A stretch of DNA of 64,000 nt from Corallium rubrum (GCA_964035015.1 OZ035998.1:13118643-13182642); one strand, 5' to 3'; positions 1-12,859 are shown, counted from the stretch's first letter. The notes: a model not told the origin generated them from the sequence alone. Made by a program: numbers and translations.

Positions 1-598
1 TTTCTGCCATTCCTCGAGTTTTCTTCGGTAAAATTTTTTCGAACTTTGCAGTCTTATTGGAATTGCTTCGAGAAACGTTTTACTGCAAACTAAATGTAGG
101 GTTGTTTGGATAGTTTTGCCAATATCATGTCCTTTAATATTAAGCAAAATTTGTTCCATAGAATTTTTTGAAAATTTTTGAAAAAAGAGAATTACAAAGG
201 GGAAAAAGTTCCTCTTGAACTGTGCAAAATTGTAAAAAAATTCACGGAAGAAAACGCGAAAAATTTGCGTTTTTTTTTTCTTTTTTACGCGTGTTGACGT
301 AAAATTAGCAACCAGCTCAAATTAGCAACCCCAAAATTAGCAACCAGCTCGCGTGCGGTCATAAAACCCTAGGAAGCCGCCTTGACATTGAAAAGTTAAA
401 ATAATTTTATATTTTCAATATTAATAAATATATCTGTGCCTCCCGTACCAGTAAACGCAAGCAGTAAACAGAAACATGGTTCAAATCTTGAAAACACGCC
501 TCTTTTTAGAGTAAACCCAATAGACTATTTTTTATAATAATTGAAATTTTTTAATAATTTAATAATAATTCAACTGTATAAACAAGTTACATTCTTAC
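1..598. other. Intronic AT-rich sequence, no gene seen
   Basis: No further exon of the SEA-domain gene is convincing here. Around 300-350 there is a short triplicated phrase AAATTAGCAACC. The next 3' exon is probably outside the window. Confidence 0.4.
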
Positions 599-666
599 CG
601 AAAACGAATAATCGAAGATTTTACATAATAAAATTCTAATCCAGAAGCTTTATAAATTGAGTCGAT
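599..666 (-). CDS. Exon: SEA-like domain, second part
   Basis: 68-base exon, phase 0 to 2, with a strong polypyrimidine tract plus GCAG acceptor and a GTAAGA donor. It encodes IDSIYKASGLEFYYVKSSII then RFR, matching the SEA strand that precedes the conserved Gly-Ser turn. The next exon is not recognised in the remaining 598 bases. Confidence 0.5.
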
Positions 667-762
667 CTGCATTGAAAAAAAAATTAAACAAAATTATTAA
701 TGAAAGGGGTGTAATAATAACTGAAAACAAAACTCAAACCCAATGAAATATGGTTTACAAAC

Positions 763-881
763 CGATCTCTCTAATTTTTCCTTCAGTTCTTGGTACCGTT
801 CGCTAGAAACGTCGTTCAAAGATTCAGAAAATTCTTCGTCGACCAGTTTGATATCTAGTTCATATTGCAAATTATTGATAT
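763..881 (-). CDS. Exon: SEA-like domain, first part
   Basis: 119-base exon starting in phase 1 and ending in phase 0. It encodes YELDIKLVDEEFSESLNDVS followed by SERYQELKEKLE. The F-x(3)-L-x-D-x(2)-S-x(2)-Y-x(2)-L spacing is typical of the first half of SEA domains. Acceptor TTTTTAG, donor GTTTGT. The assignment is by pattern only. Confidence 0.6.
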
Positions 882-1067
882 CTAAAAAGACAACAATTGT
901 CTTAGAATTTTAACAACTCAACTATATATAGTATATGCATAGTATGGAACAAGAATGTTATGCTCGTTTGTAGTGTAAAATGAACAAAAATAAACAACTG
1001 CAAGAATGTTCTACATCCACATTTAACTAAAAATCATGCTATTTTGCTAATTTTCTCAAAATAGTGC

Positions 1068-1068
<1 letters not shown>

Positions 1069-1134
<66 letters not shown>

Positions 1135-1152
1135 GTAATAATAGTAACAATA

Positions 1153-1204
<52 letters not shown>

Positions 1205-1348
1205 GTATATAATGACAATTTTATTTGTCTATATACAACTAGAAAAAGATTTTAAAACTATATTTTTAAATATATATTTATAATATATAAATATGTAATT
1301 ATTATTATCATTATTATTATTATTTTTATTGTTATAATTATTATAATA

Positions 1349-1437
<89 letters not shown>
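1069..1437. repeat. (AAT)n/(ATT)n microsatellite cluster
   Basis: Several long AAT or TAA trinucleotide tracts, with a short ATT tract in the opposite sense at 1297-1330. This is intronic and non-coding. Confidence 0.95.
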
Positions 1438-1438
<1 letters not shown>

Positions 1439-1957
1439 TTGTAATTTGTAATTTGGACGGGATTAGTACTTAAATGAGTGACCGTCTGGGAATAACCCCG
1501 TTCTCGAGCTTTCGACTCATGTGAGGGTTTTTCGCCGGGTTCTCCGGCTTTCCTCCCTCCGTAAAATTCAGCACCTTCATCTTAATAACTATTTAATGTA
1601 TTGTAAATATACAGCTATACCTATTTGTCTATTCTGTTGTACACTGTAATGCGTATTCGATCATTACATCATGAAGAATGAGCAATATAAATAACTAATT
1701 ATTAAAAAAATTATCAATTATTTAAAATCCGCGAGAGGCGTGCAGGTTTGACGATCAAAATGCAAAATAGTATATCTTCATTGGTCGTCGGATGCTTAGA
1801 AGGAGAGAAGAAATTGGAAGAACAAATAGGAAAAACTAGTGAAATCTCAACAGTAATGAGTAGCAACTGAAAAATGCAAAAGGCTGTACTAATTTGTGAA
1901 ATATAACAATAATGTTGTACATCAAAACGTAATTAATAAAAATAATTAAATACATAC

Positions 1958-2239
1958 TTTTCTTCGTTTTTATGGTCAAATTTGTAGGTGGAAAATTGCC
2001 AAAAGGAGTTTCCCCAGATAAAACAATTACGTAAGTTGTGTCAGGTTTTAGACCAGCAATTATTCCGTTTGTTTTTGTTGTGAAGAACTTTTCTTGGAAT
2101 GTATCTGTTTGACTAGATACGACGAGGCTGTATCGTTGTAATTCACCATTCCAGAATTTTTTGGGGATAGCGTTCCAAAATAGCTTAATGCCTGTAACAC
2201 TTGTTTGCTGTTTCACCACAGTTATTGGGCCAGATGGTT
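1958..2239 (-). CDS. Exon: FN3 domain 11 (single exon)
   Basis: 282-base phase 1-1 exon encoding a whole FN3 domain (KLFWNAIP, NGELQRYSLVV, LKPDTTYVIVLSGETPFG). Unlike domains 1-10 it is not split, so it has a separate origin. Acceptor AATATAG, donor GTATGT. Confidence 0.8.
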
Positions 2240-2795
2240 CTATATTTAAGAAAAAAACAAAGAAAGAATTAAGAGCGCTAAGCATGAAGTGTTGCATTAA
2301 CGAAATATTGATGTTCCGAAACAAAGTTCTTCACAATTCACTCTGACGGAAAGGTTTGACGCTCAGTGTTAGTACTTAGCTATATAAAATATATCTCTTC
2401 ATGATCAGTTTATCAACTTACAAAAAAAGGTATAGGTAGTGCCGACGTGTCTACCTAAATTATATCAAGGTGAGGGTCTCTTTCAAAACGTTTCTCTGGC
2501 CACCACTTTTTGTTTCCAGATTCGCACGTTTGAAACACAACAGCATTTATCATAACCGCATTGTTCTTTATCAATAAGTAAAATTTGAGCCGTTTTACCA
2601 GGCTGACCTTTAAATAAACTAAGCTTTTGAATAGCATTTCGGCAATATACTCCATAATATATAAAGGAAGTTTTCTACAAATGTTGTTTCAAAATGATCC
2701 TGTGAGAGGATGTCAATATTTTCTATATATACTAAACATAAATGTACGTTAAAGTAGTAAAATAGAAAATTATTTGAAAACCTGCTAATTTCCCT

Positions 2796-3130
2796 TTGAC
2801 AACTACAGGTGGCAGGGAGAGGGGGCGGGGGGGGGGGGGATGGGGGATGGGGGCCAAGGCCCCCACAGTTGGGGTTGCAGAAGGGGCGCCAAAATTAGCA
2901 AGGGCGCCAAAACTTAACAAAATAAACCTATTTCTTTGTATAGCTAGGTCTTCAATGGGGGATATAAAGATGGGGGATTTATAATCTTCAGAATTCTGTA
3001 AAATCTCACTCCAAAATGCAGGAAATGGCATATCAGACTCTAGTTTTCAAAATTTTCTGGGGGAGCATGCACCCGGACCCCCTAGATGTTTAGCGCTACT
3101 TTGGTGCTCGCATTGGCGGTGGCGTTGTTG
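2796..3130. repeat. Degenerate mobile-element fragment (recurrent 'AAATGCAGGAAATGG' family)
   Basis: Contains poly-G, then a block with CCAAAATGCAGGAAATGGCA, TTTTCAAAATTTTCTGGGGG and GAGCATGCACCCGGACCCCC. Related blocks occur at 25140-25260, 30740-30800 and, inverted, at 63570-63670, so it is a dispersed repeat. Confidence 0.5.
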
Positions 3131-3239
3131 GTTGTAATATTATATATTGCTACTTGACTTATTTTAAAACAAAAAATGTGACCATTTATCAAATACAGTA
3201 ATGTCTTTCTTTCTTTTTTTCATTTTGTTGTTTGTTGGG

Positions 3240-3380
3240 GTTTTTTGTTTTGTTTTGTTTTGTTTTGTTTTGTTTTGTTTTGTTTTGTTTTGGGTTTGTT
3301 TTGTTTTGTTTTGTTTTGTTTTGTTTTGGGTTTGTTTTGTTGGGGTTTGTTGTTTTTTTTGGGGGGGGGGGGGGGGGGGG
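3240..3380. repeat. (TTTTG)n microsatellite with poly-G
   Basis: Long TTTTG pentamer run ending in a run of about 20 G. It is open in several frames only because of its repeat composition. Confidence 0.95.
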
Positions 3381-3499
3381 GCGGAGCGCCAAAGCTAATC
3401 TGGCCACCCCAGCCTAAAACTCGCCACCACGCCATGATTCACATGATAAAACTCAACTAACGAGTTATACCTCACAAGATAACCCAGCTTTGTGTGAAC

Positions 3500-3732
3500 A
3501 TGCACTTTACCTCGAATTATCTCGACTAACATGATAGAGCTTAAAGGCCGATTTCCACTAGGCGGAATTTTCCGTGCGGAGCGGAAATTTTCGTTGTTTT
3601 GTGACTTCTCGGGTGGAACTAATTAGAAAAGACAAAGAAAAATTCCGCTCCGCGCGCAAAATTCCGCCTAGTGGAAATCGGCCTTTAAGCTCTATCATGT
3701 TAGCCGAGATAATTCGAGGTAAAGTGCAAGCG
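3500..3732. mobile_element. Foldback MITE with arms of about 100 bp
   Basis: Arms read TGCACTTTACCTCGAATTAT... and ...ATAATTCGAGGTAAAGTGCA. They pair almost perfectly through GGCCGATTTCCACTAGGCGG and its complement to a short centre. A hairpin-type nonautonomous DNA element. Confidence 0.7.
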
Positions 3733-4027
3733 GAAAACCGCGGCTTTACTGATGTATACTCATGCGTAATTGAGTAATTAACAAAAGTGATCCTACCCCG
3801 TGAAAGCGTTGACACGGGGGAAGAAAACGTTAGCCTATCGCTCAGACAGAATTAAATCTGTCCCCGAGTTATCTCGCTCTCGTGCATGCATGTGCATTGA
3901 ACAGTTTACTTTTTAAATATGGAAATTAACTCCCTAGATGACTTGACTCATGTGAACAGGTCCTAATTTAAATTATTGATCAGTCTATTGATCAGGTTTA
4001 CAGGAAACAGGTTAAATTGTTACTCAC

Positions 4028-4315
4028 TGTAAACAACAACTTTAGTTGGTGCGGACTTGCGTCTTAATCCATCGTTTGTTGCTATGCATTGATACATACC
4101 AGACTGGCTCACGCTCGCGTTCGTAATTGACAGTTTTTCAAACGTGATATCGTTGCTTTGAAAATCTTGAACGTTGTTAGTTAAAATGCCGTCTTTACTC
4201 CATGCTAACGAAATTTGACCATAGCTAACATTTACTCTAGACGAACAATTCAATGTGAAATTTGAGCCTTCTTTCACAGGGATGTATTTCCGAGATACAG
4301 ATAGAGAAGGGAAAC
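4028..4315 (-). CDS. Exon: Ig domain 4
   Basis: 288-base phase 1-1 exon: FTLNCSS, SLAWSKDG and QSGMYQCIATNDG give the Ig signature. Acceptor AAACAG, donor GTGAGT. Confidence 0.88.
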
Positions 4316-5233
4316 CTGTTTTGGAAAGAAAAATATATATTTGTATAATATACATATATGTATAATTAACATATTATAATTTTTGTCTGTTTGCGCTGGT
4401 TTATTTGTATACCTGTATGTGTTATGGTGCGCAAGTGAGCTCACAAGATTTTCTAACATTGTTTCCCAAAAAATAGTTTATGGTCTCTATTCCCAATTGC
4501 ATCCGTTTTATAAAATATAATAGTATCAAATGTAATATGTATATCAAATGTGATATTTACTAGCTCTATAAGGTAAATGTATTAAATGCAGCACACGTAC
4601 GCTGCTACATCGTAACCTGTCTGTTTATACATTGATATTATGGTAGTTTGTAGCCGCTTATATATGTCATATGATAATGCTAGGTGATTAATCGAATAGA
4701 GTACTCTTGGTGGAGGTTATTAACCAATAAAATTTTTATTGATCATTTGCTCTGTTGAACGTCGGAAGTTTGACGTTGTTCTTGAGACCCAGTCATAGGT
4801 TACGCGAACTGCCCGATTAGGATCGCTCGACCGATTAGAAAGATAGAAAACGGACTTTGGCTCTTGATATATAATAAGAATTGTATGTTATGTAAACAAC
4901 CGATACAATTCCACGTGCATAATGACCTATTGGAAGACAATCAAGAATAATTTATGTATTTATTTGAGATTATTGAATTAAAGCATGAATACATCAAATC
5001 AAATGGACTTCGACAGAATTGATTCATTGACATTCACAATTTTACAATTAAGTATGCAGTAGTGCTTTTTACACGCCTACGAGTCTAGAAATCTTAAGAA
5101 CAAAGTAAGATACGAAAGGGCGCATGTAAAGGCCGATCTTAATAATTTCAAAAATTTCTTGCGAACTAATTGTAATTCTTATACCCTTAAAATACATTAC
5201 AAATAATCAAACCTAAAAAAATCCAAAACTAAC

Positions 5234-5503
5234 CTTTCACATGTACATCCACAATCTTTCCTGTTTTCGTTCCCACCATGTTGCTTGCGTTACATTTGTA
5301 TTTACCAATGTTGTCCATAGTGATATTTTTGATAGTTAAAGTTCCGTTTCTGTCTACAATTATGGTACTTGAATTGTGTATTTTGGTCTTCTTAAAAAAC
5401 CAGTCAATAGTTGGTTCGGGGTTACCATAAACATTGCACGTTACGTCAACAGTTTCACCTTCGTACTTGCTCAGATCAACAAGAATGGAATCAATATTTA
5501 AGT
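5234..5503 (-). CDS. Exon: Ig domain 3
   Basis: 270-base phase 1-1 exon: VDVTCNVYGNPEPTIDWFF and NIGKYKCNASNMVG show the Ig cysteines and core tryptophan. Acceptor CTTTAG, donor GTTAGT. Confidence 0.88.
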
Positions 5504-6507
5504 CTAAAGTAACACAATAAAGCAAAGTCTTATATATTGAATATTATTTGATTATACTCTAAACAACTGAAAATTGCAACAACCTTAATTGAAAAAAAAA
5601 CAAACCCCACAAAAAATAGCAACTAAACCATGGAGACAAATTAATGCCTGCTAAATACTGTAACAGATCGATGTAGCATGTCAAATAGACATACATTCAT
5701 CGTATACATGAGGTGAGAAATCTTTATTTAAATTTATAGAAAATTTAGAGAAATATCCTCAAATTTGAGCGTAGAAAAAAGTGAAAGAGACGCATTTGTG
5801 CAAAGATTGGGACTTTATGATTCTTGATTCAAAATGTATAGCAATAACTGCATTAGTAGTATACAGAAGGGGACTTCTGAGATGGGTGGAGTGAGTGGAG
5901 CTCTTTGCTCCACCCATGACGTCGGCATTATTAGTTTTATAAATTTATTCATTTCAGCGGTGTTATTACTCAATCATGACGCACCCTATCAATCAGTTAA
6001 ACTGGTGCTTACTGAAACAAGTGTGATTCACAGTTTACTTAATTAGAAAAATTGAAACGTTTACGGTTCTAGTGACAACTTAAATTACGTTAGATTCTCA
6101 AGGACCTGTGTGTCCCAGAGGGACTTTTATTTGATAATTAGTCCCATTTCAAGAATAGAATACACTTTGTCTCCTCCCATACCCCCACATTCCTCCAAAC
6201 ACCTGGGGTTTAAATATTACTTAAAACAAAATATCGCCTGCAGAGTGGCACATTGTGGCCCGTCATGGCCCGTATCAATAAAACGCCCCCGAAACTCCAC
6301 CAAAACACCCCGAAAGCACCCCCGAAACACCACCTAAGCAGCACACCCCTCCCCCTAACACACCGAAAACGCCTCCAAACGTCGCCGAAATACCACAATA
6401 CACCCTAAACACCTCTACGTACCCCCAAACTCATTTAACACTCTCATTCACCTCCTAAACGCACATTTATATTTAGAGGACAATGAACTGGGATGGAGAA
6501 TAATATT

Positions 6508-6620
6508 TAACAATTAGACAACGAGACCGAGTTTTCTATGAGCTGATAGTCAATGAGGCGAAGCCGAGTCGACTATCTGTTCGTAGAAAACGAGGGCGAG
6601 TTATCTAATTGTTTTAGTAT
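6508..6620. mobile_element. Small palindromic MITE
   Basis: ACAATTAGACAACGAG pairs with CGAGTTATCTAATTGT, and GAGTCGACTATC pairs with GATAGTCAATG-type sequence in the centre. It is nested in the foldback transposon. Confidence 0.5.
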
Positions 6621-6859
6621 CAACCATAAACAACTTTTCAACGTAAATAAGTCTTATCAAACATTGTTCCAAATTTTCAGATAGTTTTACCTTTTTGCTT
6701 GCAGTAGCCTCCCCATACAAAAAGTTTCTATCATTAAATTAGAATCAAATTTAAGGTGTTGAATCACAAATTATAAGTAAAACATTGTCTAAGCACAATT
6801 CTTTCTTTAAATGTCTATCTTGTCAATACTGATTTGCAACATTTATATATTTACAACTT

Positions 6860-7035
6860 TTATATGGGAGGCCAACTCGAAAGCATTAGCTACTTTGGCC
6901 GTCCCAGCTCTTCATAATTTCCTCTATAGTTTATTTTCTCTTTATTTTAATTTCACGGTAATTATGCTTGTATCTTTTTCCTTTTTATGACTGTAATCTG
7001 TATACTTTGTGCAAATAAATTTGATTTGATTGGAT
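6860..7035 (+). mobile_element. Probable non-LTR retrotransposon 3' end
   Basis: The stretch ending GTGCAAATAAATTTGATTTG resembles the simple-repeat 3' tails of CR1-like LINEs and is preceded by a GGGAGGCCAACTCG block. There is no open reading frame; it is a 5'-truncated relic. Assigned by pattern only. Confidence 0.4.
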
Positions 7036-7814
7036 ATTTGAATCAATTTAATCTAATACAAAGGAAATTTGTAAAACTATAACGAGAAACCAGTATGTAT
7101 GAGTTGGTCTTTGGGTCTAGAGGGAGGTTAAAATAATGGGGTACTTGGGGGTGTTTGGAGGCGTTTTTGGGATGCTTGGGGGAGGGGTGGGTCTAGGTGG
7201 TGAATGAGTGTTAAGTGAGTTTGGAGGTACATAGGGGTGTTTAGGGTATATTGTAATATTTCGGCGACGTTTGGAGGCGTTTTGGGTGTGTTTGGGGGAG
7301 GGGTGTGTCTAGGTTGTGTTTCGGGCGCTTCGGGGATGTTTGAGTGTCTTGGGGGTGTTTCGGGGCTTTGGGGGTGTTTTATTGATACGGGCCATGATGG
7401 GCCGCTAGGGCCGCAATGTGGCCCTCTGCGGCCATATTTAGTAAGTAATATTTAAAACCGAGGTGTTTTGGGGAATGAGAGGGGCATGGGAGGAGACAAA
7501 GTGTATTCTTGAAACGAGACTAATTATCAAATAAGAGTCCCTCCAGGACACATAGGTGCTTGAGAATCTAACGTAATTTAAGTTGTCACTAAAACCCTAA
7601 ACGTTTTAATTTCACTAGTTAAGTAAACTACGCATCACACTTGTTTCAGTAAACACCAGTTTAACTGATTGATAGGGTGCGTCATGATTGGGCAACAACA
7701 TGCTGAAATGAATAAATTTATAAAATTTATAATGCTGACGTCATGGGTGGAGCAAAGAACTCCACCCGCTCCACCCGTCTCCAAACCCTCGTTCTGTATA
7801 CTACATGCATTTGT

Positions 7815-8271
7815 CAAGAAGATAATTGCCCAGCAAATAATTTTCAAAAAAGCCATAACGATAAGGTTTGGAAAAACATAATTTAATTAACTAACGTTTC
7901 GTCACTATTCAAGTAACATCTTCAGAGTGATAAATATTTACACCATTTCGACTAATATACTTAACTGATACAAAAATAGATGTGATGAAATAAGAGAAGG
8001 AAAAGGGAGTGGTAGAGAGGTGAAGAATCAGTGATAGAGATTAAAATAGTGTTAAAGGAAAGGAACGGATATTGTTATTGAGAGTAGGGTTGACTTAAAT
8101 AAGGGTTGACTTAAATATTTATCACTCTGAAGATGTTACTTGAATAGTGACGAAACGTTAGTTAATTAAATTATGTTTTTCCAAACCTTATCGTTATGGC
8201 TTTTTTGAAAATTATTTGCTGGGCAATTATCTTCTTGACTAGACTACGCTTTCCGCCTGGTATATCAATAG
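7815..8271. mobile_element. Penelope LTR-like inverted pair with 14-bp target duplication
   Basis: Two inverted arms of about 130 bp (7815-7945, 8111-8237) contain CATCTTCAGAG...GACGAAACGTTAG-type sequence. Read outward this gives CTGAAGA...GAAAC, the hammerhead-like core seen in Penelope pLTRs. Both sides are flanked by CTACATGCATTTGT (7801-7814 and 8272-8285), a direct repeat that looks like the insertion's target-site duplication. No coding sequence remains. Confidence 0.55.
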
Positions 8272-8778
8272 CTACATGCATTTGTACTGTATCTCTTCAA
8301 ATTTAGCTGAGGTTCACTTTTGTGTAGATTTAATAATTGAGGTTTTGTGTAGCTTATTTCTGGGACACCGTCTCTAAACATAAATGCACTATTTATTGGT
8401 TCAATTATACATGTAGCCATTTAGATCTCTTCAGAAAAATAAATTAATAGTACTAAATGTTTCAAAGTGATACAATGCCATAGACCTAGGGGTGTTTGTA
8501 AAACCGGGGGCAAATAGATTTACTTAGAGATTGATCAAAATACGCGGTACTGAAAATTAAGCTATTTATTTGGCTTCTACGCCATTTATACATTTACCCA
8601 TGCATGTACTTTACTTTCGGATTTTAGGCGAATAACAACAACTGTCTTTCAAAAGACTGCATTAACCGTAGTCTGCTAAGCAGATTGCTCCTCAACCGCT
8701 CCCCCCCCTCCCCCCCCCCGCCCAATAACTTTTGTACACATGTCAGCGGGTATAAATAAAAAATATTCAGATACTCAC

Positions 8779-9057
8779 AATAGACAGATAAATGTACTGA
8801 CAATGATTCGTTCCCAATCTGGTTGGAAGCTACACATGTGTATTTACCAGCATCGATAACTCGAGCATTCCTAATTGTAAGAGTTTGTTTATCAGCACTA
8901 ATGTCAATGTTGTCGACGTTTTCTCTTAAGATGGAGCTTCCGTTGTACCATTCAATCGTTGCTTTTGGAATTGCTTTTGAAATACATTTAAATTCAATTG
9001 CATTACCCTTCACTACCGACTTTCTATTTTGGGGTAATTTTTCAAATTCTGGCTGAT
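8779..9057 (-). CDS. Exon: Ig domain 2
   Basis: 279-base phase 1-1 exon: IEFKCIS, TIEWYNGS and DAGKYTCVASNQIGN form the Ig Cys-Trp-(DxGxYxC) signature. Acceptor TTATAG, donor GTGAGT. Confidence 0.88.
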
Positions 9058-9598
9058 CTATAAGAAAAGTCAATTTACAGTAATATAATTTATACTTACT
9101 AAAGCAATACACAAATAACAAAAAAATCGGAGAAAGGTGATGAGAAAAAAAAAAAAAAAATTAAATGTACGTATATACAAGTTGCACTTGGCCGGTGGAC
9201 AGAAAATCTTGCTAAACAGTGAAATTTTCATTAATAATTGGCTTTGTTGAACGGCAAATGTTTGACGTTGTTCTCCAAGTAAGTTGTTTGGACGTAATAT
9301 ACAAAGGGTCGGTTATATCTGGAAGGCAAAGCTTGCATAATCTTATCTAGTCTGATAAATGGTGATAACAGCCGCAGGTTAAAAATATGTAAAAATAGAA
9401 TGACGTTTGGTCGATTTATTTAATTAACCTTTGCTTTGCTTTCTCTTTAAGCCTGGTTTCCATAACATTGTCTCCATCGCCTAAATCCATCCAATCCGAT
9501 TGGGCGATTCACAATATCTCAAATCTGATTGGAGAGATTTGGCCACTCGGGGCAATTGAGATGAAAGCAGGCTTAAAAGAGAATTAATCATTACTTAC

Positions 9599-9880
9599 AA
9601 TAAACAACAAGAGTGGCTGTAGAAGAAGCGTTGCCAATTTTGTTGGAGGCCACGCACACATAGTCACCAGCATCAGTACGTTTAGCGTTAATAATGGTTA
9701 GAGTTTGATTGTCAAAACTTATTCTTATGTTAGAGGAATTTACTATCAGATCCATGGTAGATCCTTTGTTCCATTTCATAAACGGAGTAGGGTGCCCATT
9801 AACAACGCACAAAAATGTGGCGTTATCGCCTTCAACCACAGTCGTATTTTTCAGCCGAGATATGCTCGGGGCTGCGTCTT
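9599..9880 (-). CDS. Exon: Ig domain 1
   Basis: 282-base phase 1-1 exon encoding a complete I-set-like Ig domain: first cysteine in ATFLCVV, tryptophan in MKWNKG, and DAGDYVCVASNKIGN with the second cysteine. Acceptor TTTTAG, donor GTAAGT. Confidence 0.88.
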
Positions 9881-10095
9881 CTAAAATTAAAAACATTAAA
9901 GATTTTAAGAAATAGTGGATTTACACAGCTGCATCCTAGTCGATTGTTTATCCGTATTTTTTTATCTAATAACATCTCAATCAATTTTCCTCATTCCTGA
10001 TTGGCTAATCACATCAATATTAAATTTAAATTCTTTTACTTGGGGTATTTAAGGAAAATACCACATGTTTTTAAATACCATACGCCGGGTGTTTG

Positions 10096-10205
10096 CAGTA
10101 AATATACTTGTTTCCATCAGCCAAACTGACGTAAAGTGGCAACATTTGATACGAATAAAGTGACGTCATGTCAGTTTGGCAGATGGAAACAATTACTGAC
10201 AGTAA
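10096..10205. mobile_element. Short inverted-repeat element
   Basis: GTTTCCATCAGCCAAACTGAC pairs with GTCAGTTTGGCAGATGGAAAC, with weaker outer pairing of the TTTGCAGTAAAT flank. Hairpin MITE. Confidence 0.55.
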
Positions 10206-10457
10206 ACAAGTCAGTTCGTCGTGAGTCCTGGTTCATTCGCTGTGTCTGAACGCTAAAGAAGTTAACCATTTACTTAAAACAGTTTAAACATTAAATGGAG
10301 ACATTACTCAAAGATGCTGTTATCATCGTCAGAAAGTGGAAGAACTCGACGTTTTTTTTTGATACGCTGAGTTTGATTTAGTTTCGCTGTTTCGTCAAGA
10401 TTTTCCATTGTTTTATATTATTTTGGGAAAAGGTAAAATTGATTGAAATGTTATTAA

Positions 10458-10618
10458 AAGGAAATAACACTTGTTCTCGAAGAATTAATGAAAAATCACA
10501 CTTGTGTTTGGCGAAATATTCGTAATACCACTCATGCTTCGCACTTGTGATATTATGAATATTTTGCCAAACACGCGTGCGATTTTTTATTAATTCTTCT
10601 TGAACAGTGTTATTTCCT
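10458..10618. mobile_element. Hairpin MITE
   Basis: GGAAATAACACTTGTTC...TGTTTGGCGAAATATTC pairs with GAATATTTTGCCAAACA...GAACAGTGTTATTTCC. Arms are about 70 bp with a short loop. Confidence 0.65.
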
Positions 10619-10686
10619 ATACTAATTAATTTAATTCAGCGTAATAGTTTCAAGCTCATGGACAATGAACAATTTCTGGGTTCTAT

Positions 10687-11036
<350 letters not shown>

Positions 11037-11159
11037 AGACATTATTGCTCGAGCGGGTAAAAACATATCAGTAAAAATGGCATGAGAAGACAAAAAGAAC
11101 TGTTACCATCGAGACCAAGCATTAATTATGTAATGATAATAATCTATAGTAAAACATAC

Positions 11160-11252
11160 GTGCTTTGCTGGACCGATGACTTATACGTGTTGTTGAACCG
11201 TTTCCTGCGCTTGTTATAGCCGTCACAGAACAATTGTAGACAGAAAAAGGTT
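11160..11252 (-). CDS. Exon: FN3 domain 10, C-terminal half
   Basis: 93-base phase 1-1 exon read directly from the minus strand (PFSVYNCSVTAITSAGNG, then ISHRSSKA). Acceptor TGTGTAG, donor GTATGT. Its length matches every other C-half exon exactly. It marks the end of the FN3 array; Ig exons follow. Confidence 0.75.
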
Positions 11253-12643
11253 CTACACAAAAATCATATCAATGAGTATTTTTAACATTAATCTTACGCC
11301 AACTTTTAAGATAAAAGCAACTTCGTAGTGAAAAATTCCAAAATAGTTTAACATATTGCGTCGTGCGATATTTTCATTGTAAATTAATGTTCAAAAAGCT
11401 TCTGAAAAGTCGTTAATTACAACGACACAGAGTCAATCAAGAGATGGTCGGAAATTTGGCAAACTTCAAAGCGCCTATAATGAGCTGTGATTTTAGCTTG
11501 AGACGATTCTCGCCGGCACAAACCTTTTGCTTTTCGAGTTGAACCTAAACGATGCTATTGGATGATGGCTTCATAAACATCGTACGCATAAACGAGAACA
11601 AAAAGATAGAACAAAGAGTTTTAGCTGAGTTTCCAGACAATCCCTCAACAGACTATGTACTTGAATAGCTAAGATAAACGTTATAAGAACAAGAGCTCTG
11701 AACCATATATCTTAATTTGTTTGATACGTAAGCTATACACGCGTTACTATTAGTACAGGTAATCGTATGGTAATTTATAGCGATTGTAATATAAAAAAAT
11801 AAAAAGATTACACCATCCGTTATACCAGTCAACTTTCAAACATAACGAGCAACGTAAACTCCTAATTGTACTAGTAAAATTTTTTTTTATTATATACAGG
11901 AAGTGGCAAACGTAAACAACTTTAAAAAATATAGATAATTTTGTATAACCGGCCTTACGAGGAAGCAGAAAATTATGTAAACGAGTGTGTTTCTATAGAA
12001 TTCACGTGGGCAGCGGTTTGGATACAAAATCAAAATTTCAATAATTGGTTTCGAAAACCAATATTGTATATGAATACATACATATTTGCATGCATATGTT
12101 CGTATTTGTGCACATAGTGCATGCATGTGTGTTTCATATATACATAAATTGACGTGAATTTATGACACCTCCAGAATTTGCGCCTACTATAGACAATGAC
12201 CCGAAGTTGCATGGTAATAATATCCTATTCCTAATGGTATAGCCCTGACAAGTATAGCCGCTGAGCGGCTCACGTTAAATAGCTTTATATCCTGGGTGTC
12301 ACTTTTTTGTGGAAACCGTACGTTGCAGCCTGCGGAATCATACGCCACGGACACATAAACGTGGGCTCTGGAAACGAGAATGCAAGCGACGTTTTTGACA
12401 ACAAACAGGGCACTACTCTTTCGTCTGGTTTAGTACTGTCATCTCTTATATTCAACCTCGATTCCTAATCGTTGTTTGTGCTCATTGAAACAAATTTGAG
12501 AAGTGTTTAGTACTTGGAGGTCTTAATTCGAGTCATTAAGTAATTTTGGGAAACAAAAACCATATATAGGAAAATATAAATATAGGAAAATATAAATATA
12601 GGAAAATATAAATATATGAAAAATCAAAATACCAAAAGCTTAC

Positions 12644-12859
12644 TTAGATCAATTATCACAAAAAATGTCAAAGTCCCATCTTCTACAACTCTTTCGTTTA
12701 ACTTGCCGTCCACAATAACGTTTCTACTATCCTTTACCCTTCTCCATGTTATATAGTAACCTCTTATAACACCATTAGGATTAGAAGGACGTTTCCACGT
12801 TAAGTTGAATTGCGTTGAAGTAATATTAATTACTTGTAGTGTTTGTGGAGAGCCAGGAA
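12644..12859 (-). CDS. Exon: FN3 domain 10, N-terminal half
   Basis: 216-base phase 1-1 exon of the same size as the array exons but divergent in sequence (FNLTWKRP, NPNGVI, YYITWRRVKD). It is an older member of the same two-exon FN3 design. Acceptor TTTTAG, donor GTAAGC. Confidence 0.8.

Larger units (their letters stand above)
5859..7801. mobile_element. Foldback transposon with TIRs of about 590 bp
   Basis: Left arm (5859 to about 6455) and right arm (about 7195-7801) are imperfect inverted copies starting GTATACAGAA and ending TTCTGTATAC. Arms share AGTTAAACTGGTGCTTACTG-type blocks, a 'TCTCCTCCCAT' block and C-rich 'AAACACCCC' inner ends. The interior (about 740 bp) holds a small palindrome at 6508-6620 and a LINE 3' end. 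No transposase is visible, so it is nonautonomous. Confidence 0.75.
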
